From Mycoemilia scoparia (Eukaryota > Kickxellomycota > Kickxellomycetes > Kickxellales > Kickxellaceae): a DNA stretch of 64,000 nt. The notes beneath the pieces are model-generated. The model made no database searches. It saw nothing but the letters and a program-made list of their open reading frames with translations, and was not told where the DNA came from. The first letter of the stretch is position 1, and each line of letters starts with the position of its first letter. This document shows positions 10,732 to 21,202 of this stretch, piece by piece. The translations under genes were made by a program, and so were the position numbers. The DNA lies in assembly GCA_027575805.1 (NCBI GenBank), contig JANBPU010000056.1:1-64000 (forward strand), in the 5' to 3' direction.

Positions 10732-13480
10732 TTACTGCTGGTTCAATTTCTGACTTTGGTACATGTCGAGAACCTAATAATTGAACAAAGGTCTGGTTAT
10801 TTGAAAAGTCATTATATCAAAACCAATGAGCATTATGATATAGTGTTCAAAAGCTTACTTGATTGCTAGTGGTAGCATCTTCAGGTGCTTTATCGTCTCT
10901 CACGCGGATAAATCGAGGGAATCTTAGAGAGATGCCTTTGTTTGAGTCTGCAAGTCCTTCAGCGGCTTTATATACGGGAGAAATAGAAAGATCTGCGGCC
11001 TTGACCTCCCAAACTCTAGCAGGCTCAAACCAGACATCGGGCTTGGTACTTTCTCCGAATGAATAATAAGACTTTGGCTCTGGAATTATATATTGCTCTA
11101 GCTCCTTTTTACCATTCTCTAGATCCTGCTCACTAAACCCAGTCCCAATCTTGCAAATGGTTTGGTAGGTTTCCGAATCGGGATCATAGCATGCTAACAA
11201 ATATCCGCCATAAACACCGGTTCTTTTGCCCTTTCCTGTGTATGCACCAACAACGACCAAGTCCAAAGAATCTCCTATTCCTGCGAGATAATCCTTCTTT
11301 ACCTAAAATGACATATCATTATTGTTGACCATATTGGTGATAAGAAGAGTTTGAACCGATAGTATTGAATAGACCCCCCAAAAATAAGAGACAAATCTTG
11401 TTTTGGTAGCCAAAATGATTTACCTTCAACCAGTTGCGAGATCTTTTAGATGGCTCATACGATGAATCTTCTCCCTGTAATGTTTTGACCATCAGGCCTT
11501 CACAATTACCTTCAATACTATCATCAAGGAATTTCTGTATATCTTCGATTGAGTCTAGATCTTTTGATATAGCGTATTGGAAGTATCCAGGACGGATGTC
11601 AAAAGACGAGTATAACAGTTCACGTCTTTTTTCAAGAGACTCTCGCAGCAACGACTCACCATTAAGATAAAGAAGATCAAATGCAAATAAGCACACTTGT
11701 ACTTTGAGATCCTCCTCTTTGCCCAACTTTCTTTTACGTGTCGTGAGTACCTGGAATGGCAGAATGCATTCCTTTTCGCGATCCCAAGCAACTGCCTCGC
11801 AATCGAGTATAAACGACTTGGTTTCTGACTTGGCATAGGTTTTTGCGGCCTTAACAATGTCAAAATACTTTTCAGATGTATTCTCAAGGTTCCTGCTGAA
11901 CACCATGCATCTGCCATCGTCCATATGGTGAACTTGAGCACGCTCACCATCGTATTTGTACTCACAAGTAAATGCAATTCCCTCGAATCGGTCCAATACT
12001 TCGCTTATTGCCTTTGTTGGATGCGCTAGCATGGGCTTCACTGGAATTCCAGGTGTTAATTTGCATAGATCTGGCAAGTTTTTATATTCCTCTTTGATAA
12101 GCACGGGTATTATCTTGTCATAGTCCGGTAGTTCGTTAAACACTGATTTGATAGTTGCTGCAGCTTCCTGGAACTCGCCATCTTCAGACGCAATGGCCTT
12201 TTTGGCGGATTTGCCATTGAGGCCTCTATGATACAGGATCGATGAATGGGCAAGTGCGGCCAAAACGGACTGCTCGGCAAGCCCAATTCTCAATTTTCCT
12301 TCCAATAGACGTATCAAATATTTAGCCTCGTTTCCTTTGCATGATACCAATAGACGAGAGATGCTGTTGACCTTTTTCTGCATGGATGCTGCTCCTGTAG
12401 ATGTAGCTATGTCGCGGAATGCTTGGAATACCTTAGAGACTGTAAGTGGCTTTGGTGCTCCCATTGTTAACTGTTTTCCACGATTGGCTTCTGCAACCTT
12501 GCCCAGATCTCCAAGGGCTTTCAAGTCGTTCTTTACCTTTTCTGGAGTACGACCAGTTGCTGAGGCTATGGCTTTTATAAGGAGAGATTCTCCAATTCCC
12601 AATTCTATGCTTTCGTATTCAGGAGCAACACGATTTACGCACAAGTATACGCATTCAGTAAGCTGTTTTGGCCCACATTTCATGATCTCTAAAAAGAGGT
12701 CAGTTACAATTTCTAGGATCTCCAGCCTTTTGGTTGTGGCTTCTACTTTGGCAAACGCTTCGCATAGAGCTGAAAATGGCACAGCCATATTACCATTATC
12801 ACCCTTCACAAGCATTATTTTACTCTCAGCTCCTTCAGCCACTTTGTTCTGATCTTTTGCTACAGTTGTGGTCTGCTTCTTTTCATCTTTGACATCAGGT
12901 TTCTGCTCGGTTTGAGCACTTTCGTGCTGCTTCTTTTTTCCAAAATTTATCAAAGAATTCTTGGACAATAATTCATTTTCTAACTTGGTCCTTTTCTTCT
13001 CTGGCTTTTTGTTCTTTTTTTGAGGCTTTTCTTCAGGCAATGATTCGGATTCGCTGCTAGCAGAATCATCGGATGACTCTATAATTTGACGCTTTGATTC
13101 TCTGGACAACTTTTCATCATCTACTATATAATATCAATGACAGAAAAGGGCCATGTAGATTAGGTTGGGTCAATGTGGATCTAGTGTGGTAAACGAGGGG
13201 GGGGGGGGGGGCGGCGGATGTTGCGAAAATAGATGTTCATATATATATAGCCCAAATGATAAATAATTACCCTTTTCTTTGTCTAATTTTTTTGATTCTT
13301 TCTTTTCGGTATTGGGCTTCTGGGATGAGAAATTGGCTCCGGCTTTATTAAAAAAGGCCCTATGAGAATATATACAAGAGTATGTATACAAAGATGTCAG
13401 TATAAGAAAGCAAATAAAATGTGTTGCATACTATTTGTTATCGTCCTTTGATGTTACCCTAGAGAACTCTGTTTTACCAT
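10732..13480 (-). CDS. LIG1: DNA ligase I (replicative, ATP-dependent)
   Basis: Seals Okazaki fragments and repair nicks in the nucleus (CDC9 in yeast). Five exons, written 5'-3' on the minus strand: 13480-13458, 13359-13271, 13123-11424, 11302-10859 and 10773-10732. All joins are in phase and give 765 aa. The first exon is only 23 nt. Joined to exon 2 it encodes [15 protein letters not shown], a canonical PCNA-interacting box (Q-x2-L-x2-FF) at residues 4-11. A Lys/Glu-rich linker, the DNA-binding domain, and the nucleotidyltransferase motif CEYKYDGER follow, with the adenylated lysine near K427. The OB fold ([19 protein letters not shown]) and the C-terminal [13 protein letters not shown] are encoded by the last two exons. 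Intron 2 holds a run of 15 C on the coding strand. Confidence 0.95.
13197..13211. repeat. G15 homopolymer in LIG1 intron 2
   Basis: Fifteen consecutive G on the plus strand (C15 on the transcript) inside the 147-nt second intron of the ligase gene (13124-13270), about 75 nt before its 3' splice site. It is the longest G/C homopolymer I noticed in the window. Confidence 0.95.
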
Positions 13481-14173
13481 ACTAAACGCACCAGTACTAG
13501 AATGTTTGGAAAATATATTCCTTAGCTTTATTATACTGTTTGCATGTATTTAAAGAACAAATGCAGCCATTAAAAAAATACTGCCAAGGCTTACTTGAAA
13601 TTACACAATGAACCTGACAACAAATTTACACGGTTGCTTGGGATTTGGGGTTTTAAAGAGAGGAATAGATATGGTGAGAGTCTTTTTATAGAAGTTGCCA
13701 AAGCTAAACGGGCTTGCATAGAGCAGAGTAAAGTATAGCTAACTAGAAGTTGGTGTAAAACGCGATTTAACAAATGGAACAATCATCATTTGGATTTACT
13801 ACTATTATGATTTCTTGACAATAACAAATCAAATCAAGGTCCATTAAAACAAAAGCGACCAATGCCTATTTTCAGTGTCTGGCACAGAGGGCTTTCTTTA
13901 TATGTATGGTCAGATTCCACAAAGCCTTAGACAAAATGGATCCCTAAGAATTATATATTAAATGGATTGATTGAGATTGGGCCAAAATTCGGGGATCCAT
14001 TTTTGTCTACTTCGCACATGATCACTAGCGAAATCTTCCCATATAGGTGTATACTACAAATCCTAATAACATTAGCTTTGCTCATGGTGTCATATTATGT
14101 TGCCCAAAAACACTTTATATTTTGGCATATGTAAAAGCTCAAGAATTGAAATAATAGAATTTTAAAATATGTG
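13481..14173. other. Intergenic region upstream of LIG1
   Basis: The LIG1 promoter side (13481-13900) is AT-rich and has no recognised element. The rest is filled by a MITE-B copy (13907-14041) lying just beyond the GDSL esterase stop. Confidence 0.6.
13907..14041. mobile_element. MITE-B short copy (B2)
   Basis: 135 bp between TA|TGGTCAGATTCC and ATCTTCCCA|TATA. The left part (TAGACAAAATGGATCCC) is matched in inverse by the right part (GGGATCCATTTTTGTCTA), giving an extended terminal and subterminal inverted repeat. TA dinucleotides flank both ends. Confidence 0.82.
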
Positions 14174-15328
14174 TTAGGCCGAGCCAGTGGCTTTGGTGCT
14201 ATTTTTATTTTTCATCTTTTCAAGCACCAAATTAGTAACCGTATCAATTATATTTTTCCCTGGTTTGCTTTGAGACAAATCGTATTCCTTAACGATGCCG
14301 ATGAGACGTTGTGCGAGGTTTTTTGGTGCGGTCTTACCCTGTATAACTTCAGCCACAGCAATTCCTTGCAAAGCCTGAACCCGAACATTTGGGTGGTACT
14401 GGTCGTAAAAATAGTGGGAGTTTGGGTTTTCACACACAACCATGTTAGGATCATAGTCACCAGTAAATATGCAGGCATTGTCGATGTCTGTGATTCCTAG
14501 AGCTGATAGCGTCGGCCCATGCATCAGTTCCTTGACTTCTTCATAGTTATCAATAACCGTGAAGTTCACCAAGTTGGGGTGCTTTGAAAGGAACCTTGGG
14601 AGTTGTAAATCGATATCTAAATTGATTTGCTGGATGTAGCTATTCATAAGGTCTTCGGCTATGGCACCATATTCTCCAATCTTTTCCGCATATTCAGGAG
14701 CAAGGCCTGGTGGTGGTGGGCCAGTCTCTACTGGCTTGAGCCTGAAGTTAAGTAAATTGATAAACACGAATTTTTTATAACCGCCTTGATAAAGCATGTC
14801 AATACCTTTATAGAGGTCAGCAGCAACAGTATTTATAATATTGTGCGAGACACCCATGAAATTATTTTCGGTCATTCCCCACCACAATGTATTTGGACCA
14901 TGGTTAATAGCAATTACGGTATTATCTTTTTCGCTCTGTGTCAAATTTGCGTTATCTTTAAGGTACCAGTCTATGGTGTCAAGATAAGTCGGTATTCTAT
15001 AGCCTTTTCGAATAGGTGCTTCGACAACATCAGACGCTGTCGCACCACCAAATGCATAGTTTTTTAATGTATAGTTTAGCATATAAGCTGTAAATTCGTT
15101 CCACATCGGCCCATTAGAATAGTGGCCATACCACATCCCCTGCTGCCCTATTGCTTTGTCGAGATTTCCATTGTCTGCGGCACTGTCTCCAAATACAACT
15201 AGAGTTCCCTTTGGATTGTTGGTAAATGTGACTGTGTTAGACACTGTATTGTTGTATTGATATGCAAAAGATACATGGACTGTTGTTGCAGCGACAGCAA
15301 TTACCCAGCCCAAGATTCGGCCTACCAT
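14174..15328 (-). CDS. Secreted GDSL/SGNH lipase-esterase
   Basis: Single-exon gene encoding 384 aa. A hydrophobic signal peptide (ILGWVIAVAATTVHVSFA, about residues 5-22) precedes the GDSL block I motif VVFGDSAADNGNL, with the nucleophile at Ser49. Later blocks include the YAFGGATA glycine motif near 90, NHGPNTLWWG near 145 (GxND-like), and a C-terminal DQYHPN motif supplying the catalytic Asp/His near residue 305. Several N-x-S/T sites suggest glycosylation. The likely role is extracellular hydrolysis of ester-linked lipids or acetylated polymers; the substrate cannot be read from sequence. It is divergent from TTI1 across 442 bp. Confidence 0.9.
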   Translation of the reverse strand: MVGRILGWVIAVAATTVHVSFAYQYNNTVSNTVTFTNNPKGTLVVFGDSAADNGNLDKAIGQQGMWYGHYSNGPMWNEFTAYMLNYTLKNYAFGGATASDVVEAPIRKGYRIPTYLDTIDWYLKDNANLTQSEKDNTVIAINHGPNTLWWGMTENNFMGVSHNIINTVAADLYKGIDMLYQGGYKKFVFINLLNFRLKPVETGPPPPGLAPEYAEKIGEYGAIAEDLMNSYIQQINLDIDLQLPRFLSKHPNLVNFTVIDNYEEVKELMHGPTLSALGITDIDNACIFTGDYDPNMVVCENPNSHYFYDQYHPNVRVQALQGIAVAEVIQGKTAPKNLAQRLIGIVKEYDLSQSKPGKNIIDTVTNLVLEKMKNKNSTKATGSA

Positions 15329-15770
15329 ATCTTCTGGAGATTAATAAAGTATATAGTCTACTAAAAATGATGCAAATAAGTTTTGGAATTCCTATACCAG
15401 AATTAATCTGACGATTCCAGGACTCTCCCTCTTTAAATCACCCAAGAGCACATTTCTTGCAGCTTGATGTGAAGAGTACCGGCTGGTGGTTCTTGGCAGA
15501 GATTATGTACATAAATTCATATATATATATATATATATAACAGTGCCATATTACTGATTATTTTTTAAAGAATGTTTAAGATTGCCCTTGTGGAGACAGC
15601 GCCATGCCCAATATCAAATGAAAAGCATTTAATACTGCTACTACTGCTGCTACTGCAGGCCATTTTATTCGGCAAGACTATGTTATTCCTGAATTCCTGA
15701 TCAGCAAACGTGTTCTTTTAGCAGCCCATAATAACATTGGCGTCACATATCAAGCATTTTTGGTATCAGG
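15329..15770. promoter_or_regulatory. Divergent promoter region, GDSL esterase / TTI1
   Basis: 442 bp between two start codons. It contains an (AT)n tract at 15519-15539 and a short CTA/CTG-rich trinucleotide stretch near 15637-15657. No recognised binding sites. Confidence 0.5.
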
Positions 15771-18700
15771 ATGTTCTTAGTTGCCTCAAGTAAACCCATA
15801 TACATAAAATATTCTTTCTCCTTGCATGCATTGTCAGTAGCTACGCAGCAGGAAGATTCGGGCTACAAAAACATGGACATTGGCGTTCTTGCATCGGCAA
15901 TAGCGGCCGTATCTAGATCTAAGCCTCCACACAAAGCAGACATACATGACCTCCTGATCAAGCTACTCTCTTCAATCAAACATTCAAAGCGTGGGCTGGC
16001 AAGCGATAGAGTGGGTATGCTGACACACGCTACCCTGGCTGTTGCCATTCAACTTTCACATCCCTTTGATATACCCGATGCAGTGCGTGACTGCTGCCTA
16101 GAATGTCTGTATGAGGCATTGACACCAAATAACCCTGAGGAAAAAGCTCTAGCCCTTGAAAATGTGCACGTAGTCGTGGTAGAGAGATTGGCCAATTGTT
16201 TGTCGCCATTGTTTTCTCTCCAACCGAACAATACCAAGTCGTTGAGTTCTGAAACAAGGTTCCTCGCAATAAAATGTTGGCGCTTGCTTTTTGTTCAAAA
16301 CGCAGTAAAAACCATAGCGATCCCAATCGACTCAAATGGTAGTAGATGCATCACAGAGGACTTTTCCACCTACTTTTCGACTTCTGAAAAAAGAGATTAT
16401 ATTGCATTCTGCATATGCTCTCTTCTAGACAACGCATCTGATGCTACAAAAGCAACATCTCCTGAGCTTCGGGGTACGGCAATAAAAACCATAGGGTCGC
16501 TTGTAAATTCAGAATCCGGGATATTTAGAACTCCGAGTGATCTACGACCTCTTTTACCTGGAATTACATCTGACATTATAAGGATTGTATTGGATAAACT
16601 TCGAAGCAAAGATGCTCATGAAAATGAATCGCAGGTCACAGAATGGGTTGGAGGCTCCAAAAAGACATTTTCATTCGTAAAAGCCAATGCCCTTGATGTC
16701 CTCTCTAAAATTTTTTGTTTCGTATTGAGTGACAGCGCTAACGAGGAATTTGTTAAAAATGAGAGAAAAGGTAGCGAATTGCTTTCAGTTCCAAGCGTTA
16801 TGGCTAGCTCTGCTAAGCAGGTCTTGAAGGATGGTCCTAAAAATGGTGACAGACATGATACATTGCAAGATCTCAATATCAGCAAGGTAGGGGGGTCGGA
16901 CAAAGGGTCGGGCCCTGTTCATAAGTGGCTCAAAGAAACAGATGAAAAGGTTCACAAGATTGTGCGCTCATTAGCTGATCTTCGCTTTGAAAGCGATGCA
17001 AGAATCAAAAAGTCGCTTATCCACTTCTGTAGCAAAATCATATTCGTATGTCCGAATGTCTTGCGAGAATGCGTTGGGATCTCTGTTGAAATATGCCTTT
17101 TATTATTCAGCGACAACGATAAGGAAGTAACTAGCACTGTACGCACATTTATATCAAAACTCAAAAAGCTTTGCCAAGATAACAATTATTATCTTAGACT
17201 AGTCAAGCATCGCTTCGAGCAAACTCTTGAGCTATTTCCGACTCTAGTCAGTAGTCATGATAGCCGCAAAAGACAAGAAATATTGACTGTGTTGAGTGGA
17301 TATATGTCCATTCTCGGTAGTGTTGCTGGACCTGCTATAGAGTCTTCTTGGGGCTCCACATTACTCCCATCGTTCCTGTCTTCGCTTAAGATGCAAAGTG
17401 CCAATAATACCCAGCTTGTTACCACTACAAACAATGTCCCTAACACATTAGAGAACCAGTTGGTGTCAACAAAAGGCCCGCTAGTCTTGCCAGTAAGCTT
17501 TGAATCGTTTAGAACACCTGAGCTGCAAAAGTCTGTTGCCGATTTTATAGATGGCTTAAGTAAATCTCTTGGCTATAAAAGGCTGTGTCAGCTTTGGGTA
17601 GAACCATTACACGATAGTCTTTACTCTGAGACTTATAGATCGCAGCTTCTTTGGCTATCCAATAAATGTGTTGGTCAATTGGTTTCTGATGAATCCTTCG
17701 ATCGTCAAGACACAAATTTCACATCTACAATCCAAATAGTTCTTCGAGAGAGCATTGATGCCTTGGCAGTTTGCGCCAAGAATAGCGAAGAAGAAGAAGG
17801 AGGAGGACGAGGTTATGTTGTCCAAACCAAGCATTTCGAAGACAGAGTGTTGGAAACTTGTATTGTTTTGGATTGTTTATCAACTCTATCGAAAGCTTTG
17901 GGACCATCAGTAATATATTATCTAGATGAGATGATATTCCCATTGCTTAAGGTGACTGCCCAATCCAGCACAGAAGTTCAGCCATTTTCGCGTGCTTTGC
18001 TTCTCTCATTGGCAAAGGAGCTTGGGTGTAGCGACATTCAATCCCTACTCATCTTCAATATTGACTACATTGTACAGGGCTGTTCACAACAGCTGCGCCA
18101 TTCTGCGGGACTCATAGCATCAGGAACATTCGAGATACTTTCTGCAATGGCCACATTGAGTGACAAAGATATTATTCCTTATTTTGATGACATAGTCGAA
18201 GATGTGCTTGATATTTGTGAGGAAGATATTGAGGCAGATCCTGTGGTTACGCCAAAAGCTCTCCGCTTTATGAACATTCTAACTAGACAAATTCTGGAAT
18301 GGGAATTTGGAAATCTAGAAAGTGCCAAAGAGCGAAGATTGATTGAGCATAGAAGAACCAATATGTTGAACAGTGCGGGGCTTTTGGACCAATATTATGA
18401 ACCTGAGGATGAAAGTTCAAATGTAAAGGAAATCAGGTGTCTTTTTAGACAGCAGTTACTGATCAAAGAAGGCGACACATCAACTGTTGGAGAAAAAAGT
18501 GAAATTCCTAAACCAAATGGCCCCAATGATTTCCAAAAAATTCCAATATCACCCAAGAGCAATCTTGACACTATCACATACGATAAAACGGACAATAATC
18601 CCGAAAACATTAACAACGAAGACTCTACTGAAAATGAAGGGGGTTTAGAGGAAAAGGAAATCCCGCTTACACTTACACAGTCATTGGATATGCGAATTGC

Positions 18701-19505
18701 CTTGGTAGTCCAGAATTTGGCTGCTTCATCTTCAAGTATTGTCCAATGTGAAACTCTTGCCATTATTAGAAATGTGCTACCGGTGTTGTCACCAACCAAG
18801 GAGCTACTTCCATTAATTAACGAAATATGGCCAACCTTATCTCGCAGGCTGACAATACTGGCCACCGAATCTGTCAATAATAATGCAAGCATTGAAAAGA
18901 CGCTTGTCCTAAAGAATGGCGAGATAATTGATGATATTTCTGTAACTCTAGCTGCTTGTCAAGTAATACAGGACGCCTGTATATGGGGTGGAGACTGGAT
19001 GAGGCAACGAGTACGAGATGATCTACTGCCAGCTATACACAGTCTTTTAAAAACGCTGGCAAGCAAAGGAAGAGGACACACAATAGGATCTAGTTCCAAT
19101 CTACTGAAAAGGTCAGCTAGCATCAACACGCCAACCATGAATCTTGCCTGCAGCCTCTTTGATGTGCTTGAAATAACCGCAGAGTCTGTTCCTTTTGATG
19201 ATGAAAAGTCGTGGAAAACTATAATAATGTTACTGCCATTCTTTGATGCAAGTGTACATGAAAAGGTTGCAAATAAAGCCAAAGAGGTGCTGATAACATT
19301 TGGTAAACTATTCCCAGACCAACTATGGCTGATCTTACAGTCCATTGGCGGCGATCAGGTATTTATACCAAAAGCTCCAACAAAGCAGATGTCAGCCGAG
19401 CTACCAACAGTTACTCTGGAAGCCATCTTGAATGATGAGCAAACCAGAACCCTTCCTCAAAGATGTGAGAATACAGTAAAAGCAATCCTCAGCCAGATAA
19501 GTTAA
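15771..19505 (+). CDS. TTI1: TELO2-interacting protein 1 homologue (TTT complex)
   Basis: Intron-less gene encoding 1,244 aa of HEAT-like helical repeats. TTI1 works with TEL2 and TTI2 as an Hsp90 adaptor that stabilises PIKK kinases (TOR, ATM, ATR). Recognition rests on the C-terminal third. LLPLINEIWPTLSRRL (near residue 1,020) matches the hallmark VxxVWPxLxxRL segment. It is followed by the conserved MRQRVRDDLLPAIHSLL region and by the C-terminal helices around VANKAKEVLITFGKLFP. The N-terminal SSKPIYIKYSFSLHALS fits the usual first helix, so 15771 is a reasonable start, although a short upstream exon is not excluded. A Ser/Asn/Glu-rich insertion lies near 900-960. Confidence 0.82.
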   Translation: MFLVASSKPIYIKYSFSLHALSVATQQEDSGYKNMDIGVLASAIAAVSRSKPPHKADIHDLLIKLLSSIKHSKRGLASDRVGMLTHATLAVAIQLSHPFDIPDAVRDCCLECLYEALTPNNPEEKALALENVHVVVVERLANCLSPLFSLQPNNTKSLSSETRFLAIKCWRLLFVQNAVKTIAIPIDSNGSRCITEDFSTYFSTSEKRDYIAFCICSLLDNASDATKATSPELRGTAIKTIGSLVNSESGIFRTPSDLRPLLPGITSDIIRIVLDKLRSKDAHENESQVTEWVGGSKKTFSFVKANALDVLSKIFCFVLSDSANEEFVKNERKGSELLSVPSVMASSAKQVLKDGPKNGDRHDTLQDLNISKVGGSDKGSGPVHKWLKETDEKVHKIVRSLADLRFESDARIKKSLIHFCSKIIFVCPNVLRECVGISVEICLLLFSDNDKEVTSTVRTFISKLKKLCQDNNYYLRLVKHRFEQTLELFPTLVSSHDSRKRQEILTVLSGYMSILGSVAGPAIESSWGSTLLPSFLSSLKMQSANNTQLVTTTNNVPNTLENQLVSTKGPLVLPVSFESFRTPELQKSVADFIDGLSKSLGYKRLCQLWVEPLHDSLYSETYRSQLLWLSNKCVGQLVSDESFDRQDTNFTSTIQIVLRESIDALAVCAKNSEEEEGGGRGYVVQTKHFEDRVLETCIVLDCLSTLSKALGPSVIYYLDEMIFPLLKVTAQSSTEVQPFSRALLLSLAKELGCSDIQSLLIFNIDYIVQGCSQQLRHSAGLIASGTFEILSAMATLSDKDIIPYFDDIVEDVLDICEEDIEADPVVTPKALRFMNILTRQILEWEFGNLESAKERRLIEHRRTNMLNSAGLLDQYYEPEDESSNVKEIRCLFRQQLLIKEGDTSTVGEKSEIPKPNGPNDFQKIPISPKSNLDTITYDKTDNNPENINNEDSTENEGGLEEKEIPLTLTQSLDMRIALVVQNLAASSSSIVQCETLAIIRNVLPVLSPTKELLPLINEIWPTLSRRLTILATESVNNNASIEKTLVLKNGEIIDDISVTLAACQVIQDACIWGGDWMRQRVRDDLLPAIHSLLKTLASKGRGHTIGSSSNLLKRSASINTPTMNLACSLFDVLEITAESVPFDDEKSWKTIIMLLPFFDASVHEKVANKAKEVLITFGKLFPDQLWLILQSIGGDQVFIPKAPTKQMSAELPTVTLEAILNDEQTRTLPQRCENTVKAILSQIS

Positions 19506-19509
19506 TATA

Positions 19510-19643
19510 TGGCTTTATTTCAAAAGGCTTTGGGCAAAATGGGTCCCTAGGGGTTTTATACAAAATAGCTTGCAAGTGGGTCGAAGTCTGATGAGGGCCC
19601 ATTTCTGTCTACCACAGATTCGATCACTAGTGAAATCCGGCCA
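19510..19643. mobile_element. MITE-B short copy (B3), at the TTI1 stop
   Basis: 134 bp, TA|TGGCTTTATTTC to ATCCGGCCA|TATT. The left CAAAATGGGTCCCT and right GAGGGCCCATTTCTGTCTA parts are inverted with respect to each other and align with copies B1 and B2. It begins 5 bp after the TTI1 stop codon. Confidence 0.82.
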
Positions 19644-20398
19644 TATTATCTGGATCTGTTTTATAAATACTTGCTTTTGACCAAAGCCAAATCCCCGAGT
19701 TTATTAAATTGTATAATACACAGAAGCATATACCATCTATGGCTATTGTCATGACTGCTACTCTGACCATATTTTTGAGATCACTCTAGAAAGCAAAAGT
19801 CATACTTGGCACACTACATCGTCTGTAGCATGTTTATCCTTATGCAGCACAACATGGGGCACCAAAAAACGTGTGTAAGATACTTCTTGTAGGGATACCT
19901 TTCTGACACAGGGTAATGATTCTTCGGCTCTTTTACAAATGCATCCAATATTCTAAATTGAATTAAACAAGCGTGTGCTTGACAATTGCCATTTATATTC
20001 TCTAAAGCACTATTTCGAAAAAATGAAAGGCTATCGCAAGTTTAGCCAAGGGCATACGACAACCCAGCATTCTGCATCAAACAGTGGATGGCAATTACTT
20101 AAAAAAGATCTCTGCTAATTAATGGCATGGAGTCCTACCATTGCCTACTACAGCTAACTTATTTTACTTGATTGCCACTATTTTTGGGTCAATTAAGAAT
20201 CAGGAATTGGCTATTGTGATTTGGATATTTCCCACGCCATCAAAAAAGTATAAGTGATCCTATATGGCTAGGCATGTATATTTACATATACACCAACAAA
20301 AACAGCAATAATATAAAGCAATGACGCAAGGTAGTTGATTATTTATATGTTGATATATTGAATGCAAATACAGGTAAGGTAGGCCCTGAATGGGTGCT

Positions 20399-20520
20399 AT
20401 ATGGGCGATTATTTCTGAAGGGCCAAATTAATACTATCAATGATAATATAGGTTGGTCAATATGCAAGGTGATACTGGCCTACAAGTAAAAATCAGGCCT
20501 TCAAAAATAACGATCCATAT
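20399..20520. mobile_element. MITE-A copy A4
   Basis: 122 bp. The left end ATATGGGCGATTATTTCTGA is matched by the reverse complement of the right end (ATATGGATCGTTATTTTTGA). The core GGTGATACTGGCCTACAAGT is shared with A3 in the same orientation. Confidence 0.85.
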
Positions 20521-20710
20521 TTGTGATATGTAGCCGCAAAAGAGTAAGATATGTAAAATGATGAAACATACACAACTAAATGTGCTGAATGTAAGGAGAT
20601 TGGCGGATCGCACACAAAGGAGAGGTGGTAAATAAAACAAGGAACAGCTAGCAAAACAATCATACAGAGAGTGTGTGCGCGCGCTTCTTGGAGATCTCGA
20701 GCTCAGAGAC

Positions 20711-21202
20711 TTAGTAACCCTTGTTTTCTTGGGTCTCATCATAGTACTTCTGGGCGGCGGCGCTGGCATGGGCGGCGGCTCTCTTTTTCTCAATCCAGTC
20801 AATACCGTGGTCCTCAAAGAGCTTGATGGCAGTACCCATGGCAAGACCAGCAACAGCCTTCTTGGCAGTACCGTGTTCTACCTTTTGGCCGGTGCGTTCC
20901 TGATGCTTGTTCCAAGCACTAACGGCCTCCCAGGCGGCGGCAGCACCGATGGCCTCATGAGTGAAGTGAGCCTTGTGATCGTGGACGTCTGCTTGCTCTT
21001 CGCCGTTGTTGCCCTTGAGCTTGTCAAAGAAGCCGCGGGCCTGGTCAAGAGTGGGGTTGTGCTGGTTGTTCTGATAGATCTGGTTGCCCTCTTGGTGAGC
21101 CTCTTCATAGAACTGGCGGTCACCACCATACTCTCCATGAGCGTAGTCATGAGCATCGTGGTCGTTGTTGAACTTTTCGTCGATCTTGTCAAAGAAACCC
21201 AT
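20711..21202 (-). CDS. CipC-like DUF3759 protein
   Basis: 163-aa single-exon protein. The N-terminus MGFFDKIDEKFNNDHDAHDY, the repeated RGFFDKLKG, the central HKAHFTHEAIGAAAAWEAVSAW block and the LFEDHGIDWIEKKRAAAHA tail are typical of the CipC (concanamycin-induced)/DUF3759 family of small, soluble stress-associated fungal proteins of unknown biochemical role. Codon use is markedly biased to C/G-ending codons (AAC, AAG, GAC, TTC, ATC) compared with neighbouring genes, which suggests strong expression rather than transfer. There is no signal peptide or membrane segment. Confidence 0.88.
   Translation of the reverse strand: MGFFDKIDEKFNNDHDAHDYAHGEYGGDRQFYEEAHQEGNQIYQNNQHNPTLDQARGFFDKLKGNNGEEQADVHDHKAHFTHEAIGAAAAWEAVSAWNKHQERTGQKVEHGTAKKAVAGLAMGTAIKLFEDHGIDWIEKKRAAAHASAAAQKYYDETQENKGY

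Larger units (their letters stand above)
19506..20710. other. Gene-free interval with two MITE copies
   Basis: 1.2 kb between convergent genes. It holds MITE-B copy B3 (19510-19643) and MITE-A copy A4 (20399-20520). The remainder is AT-rich, with no supported gene. Confidence 0.6.
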
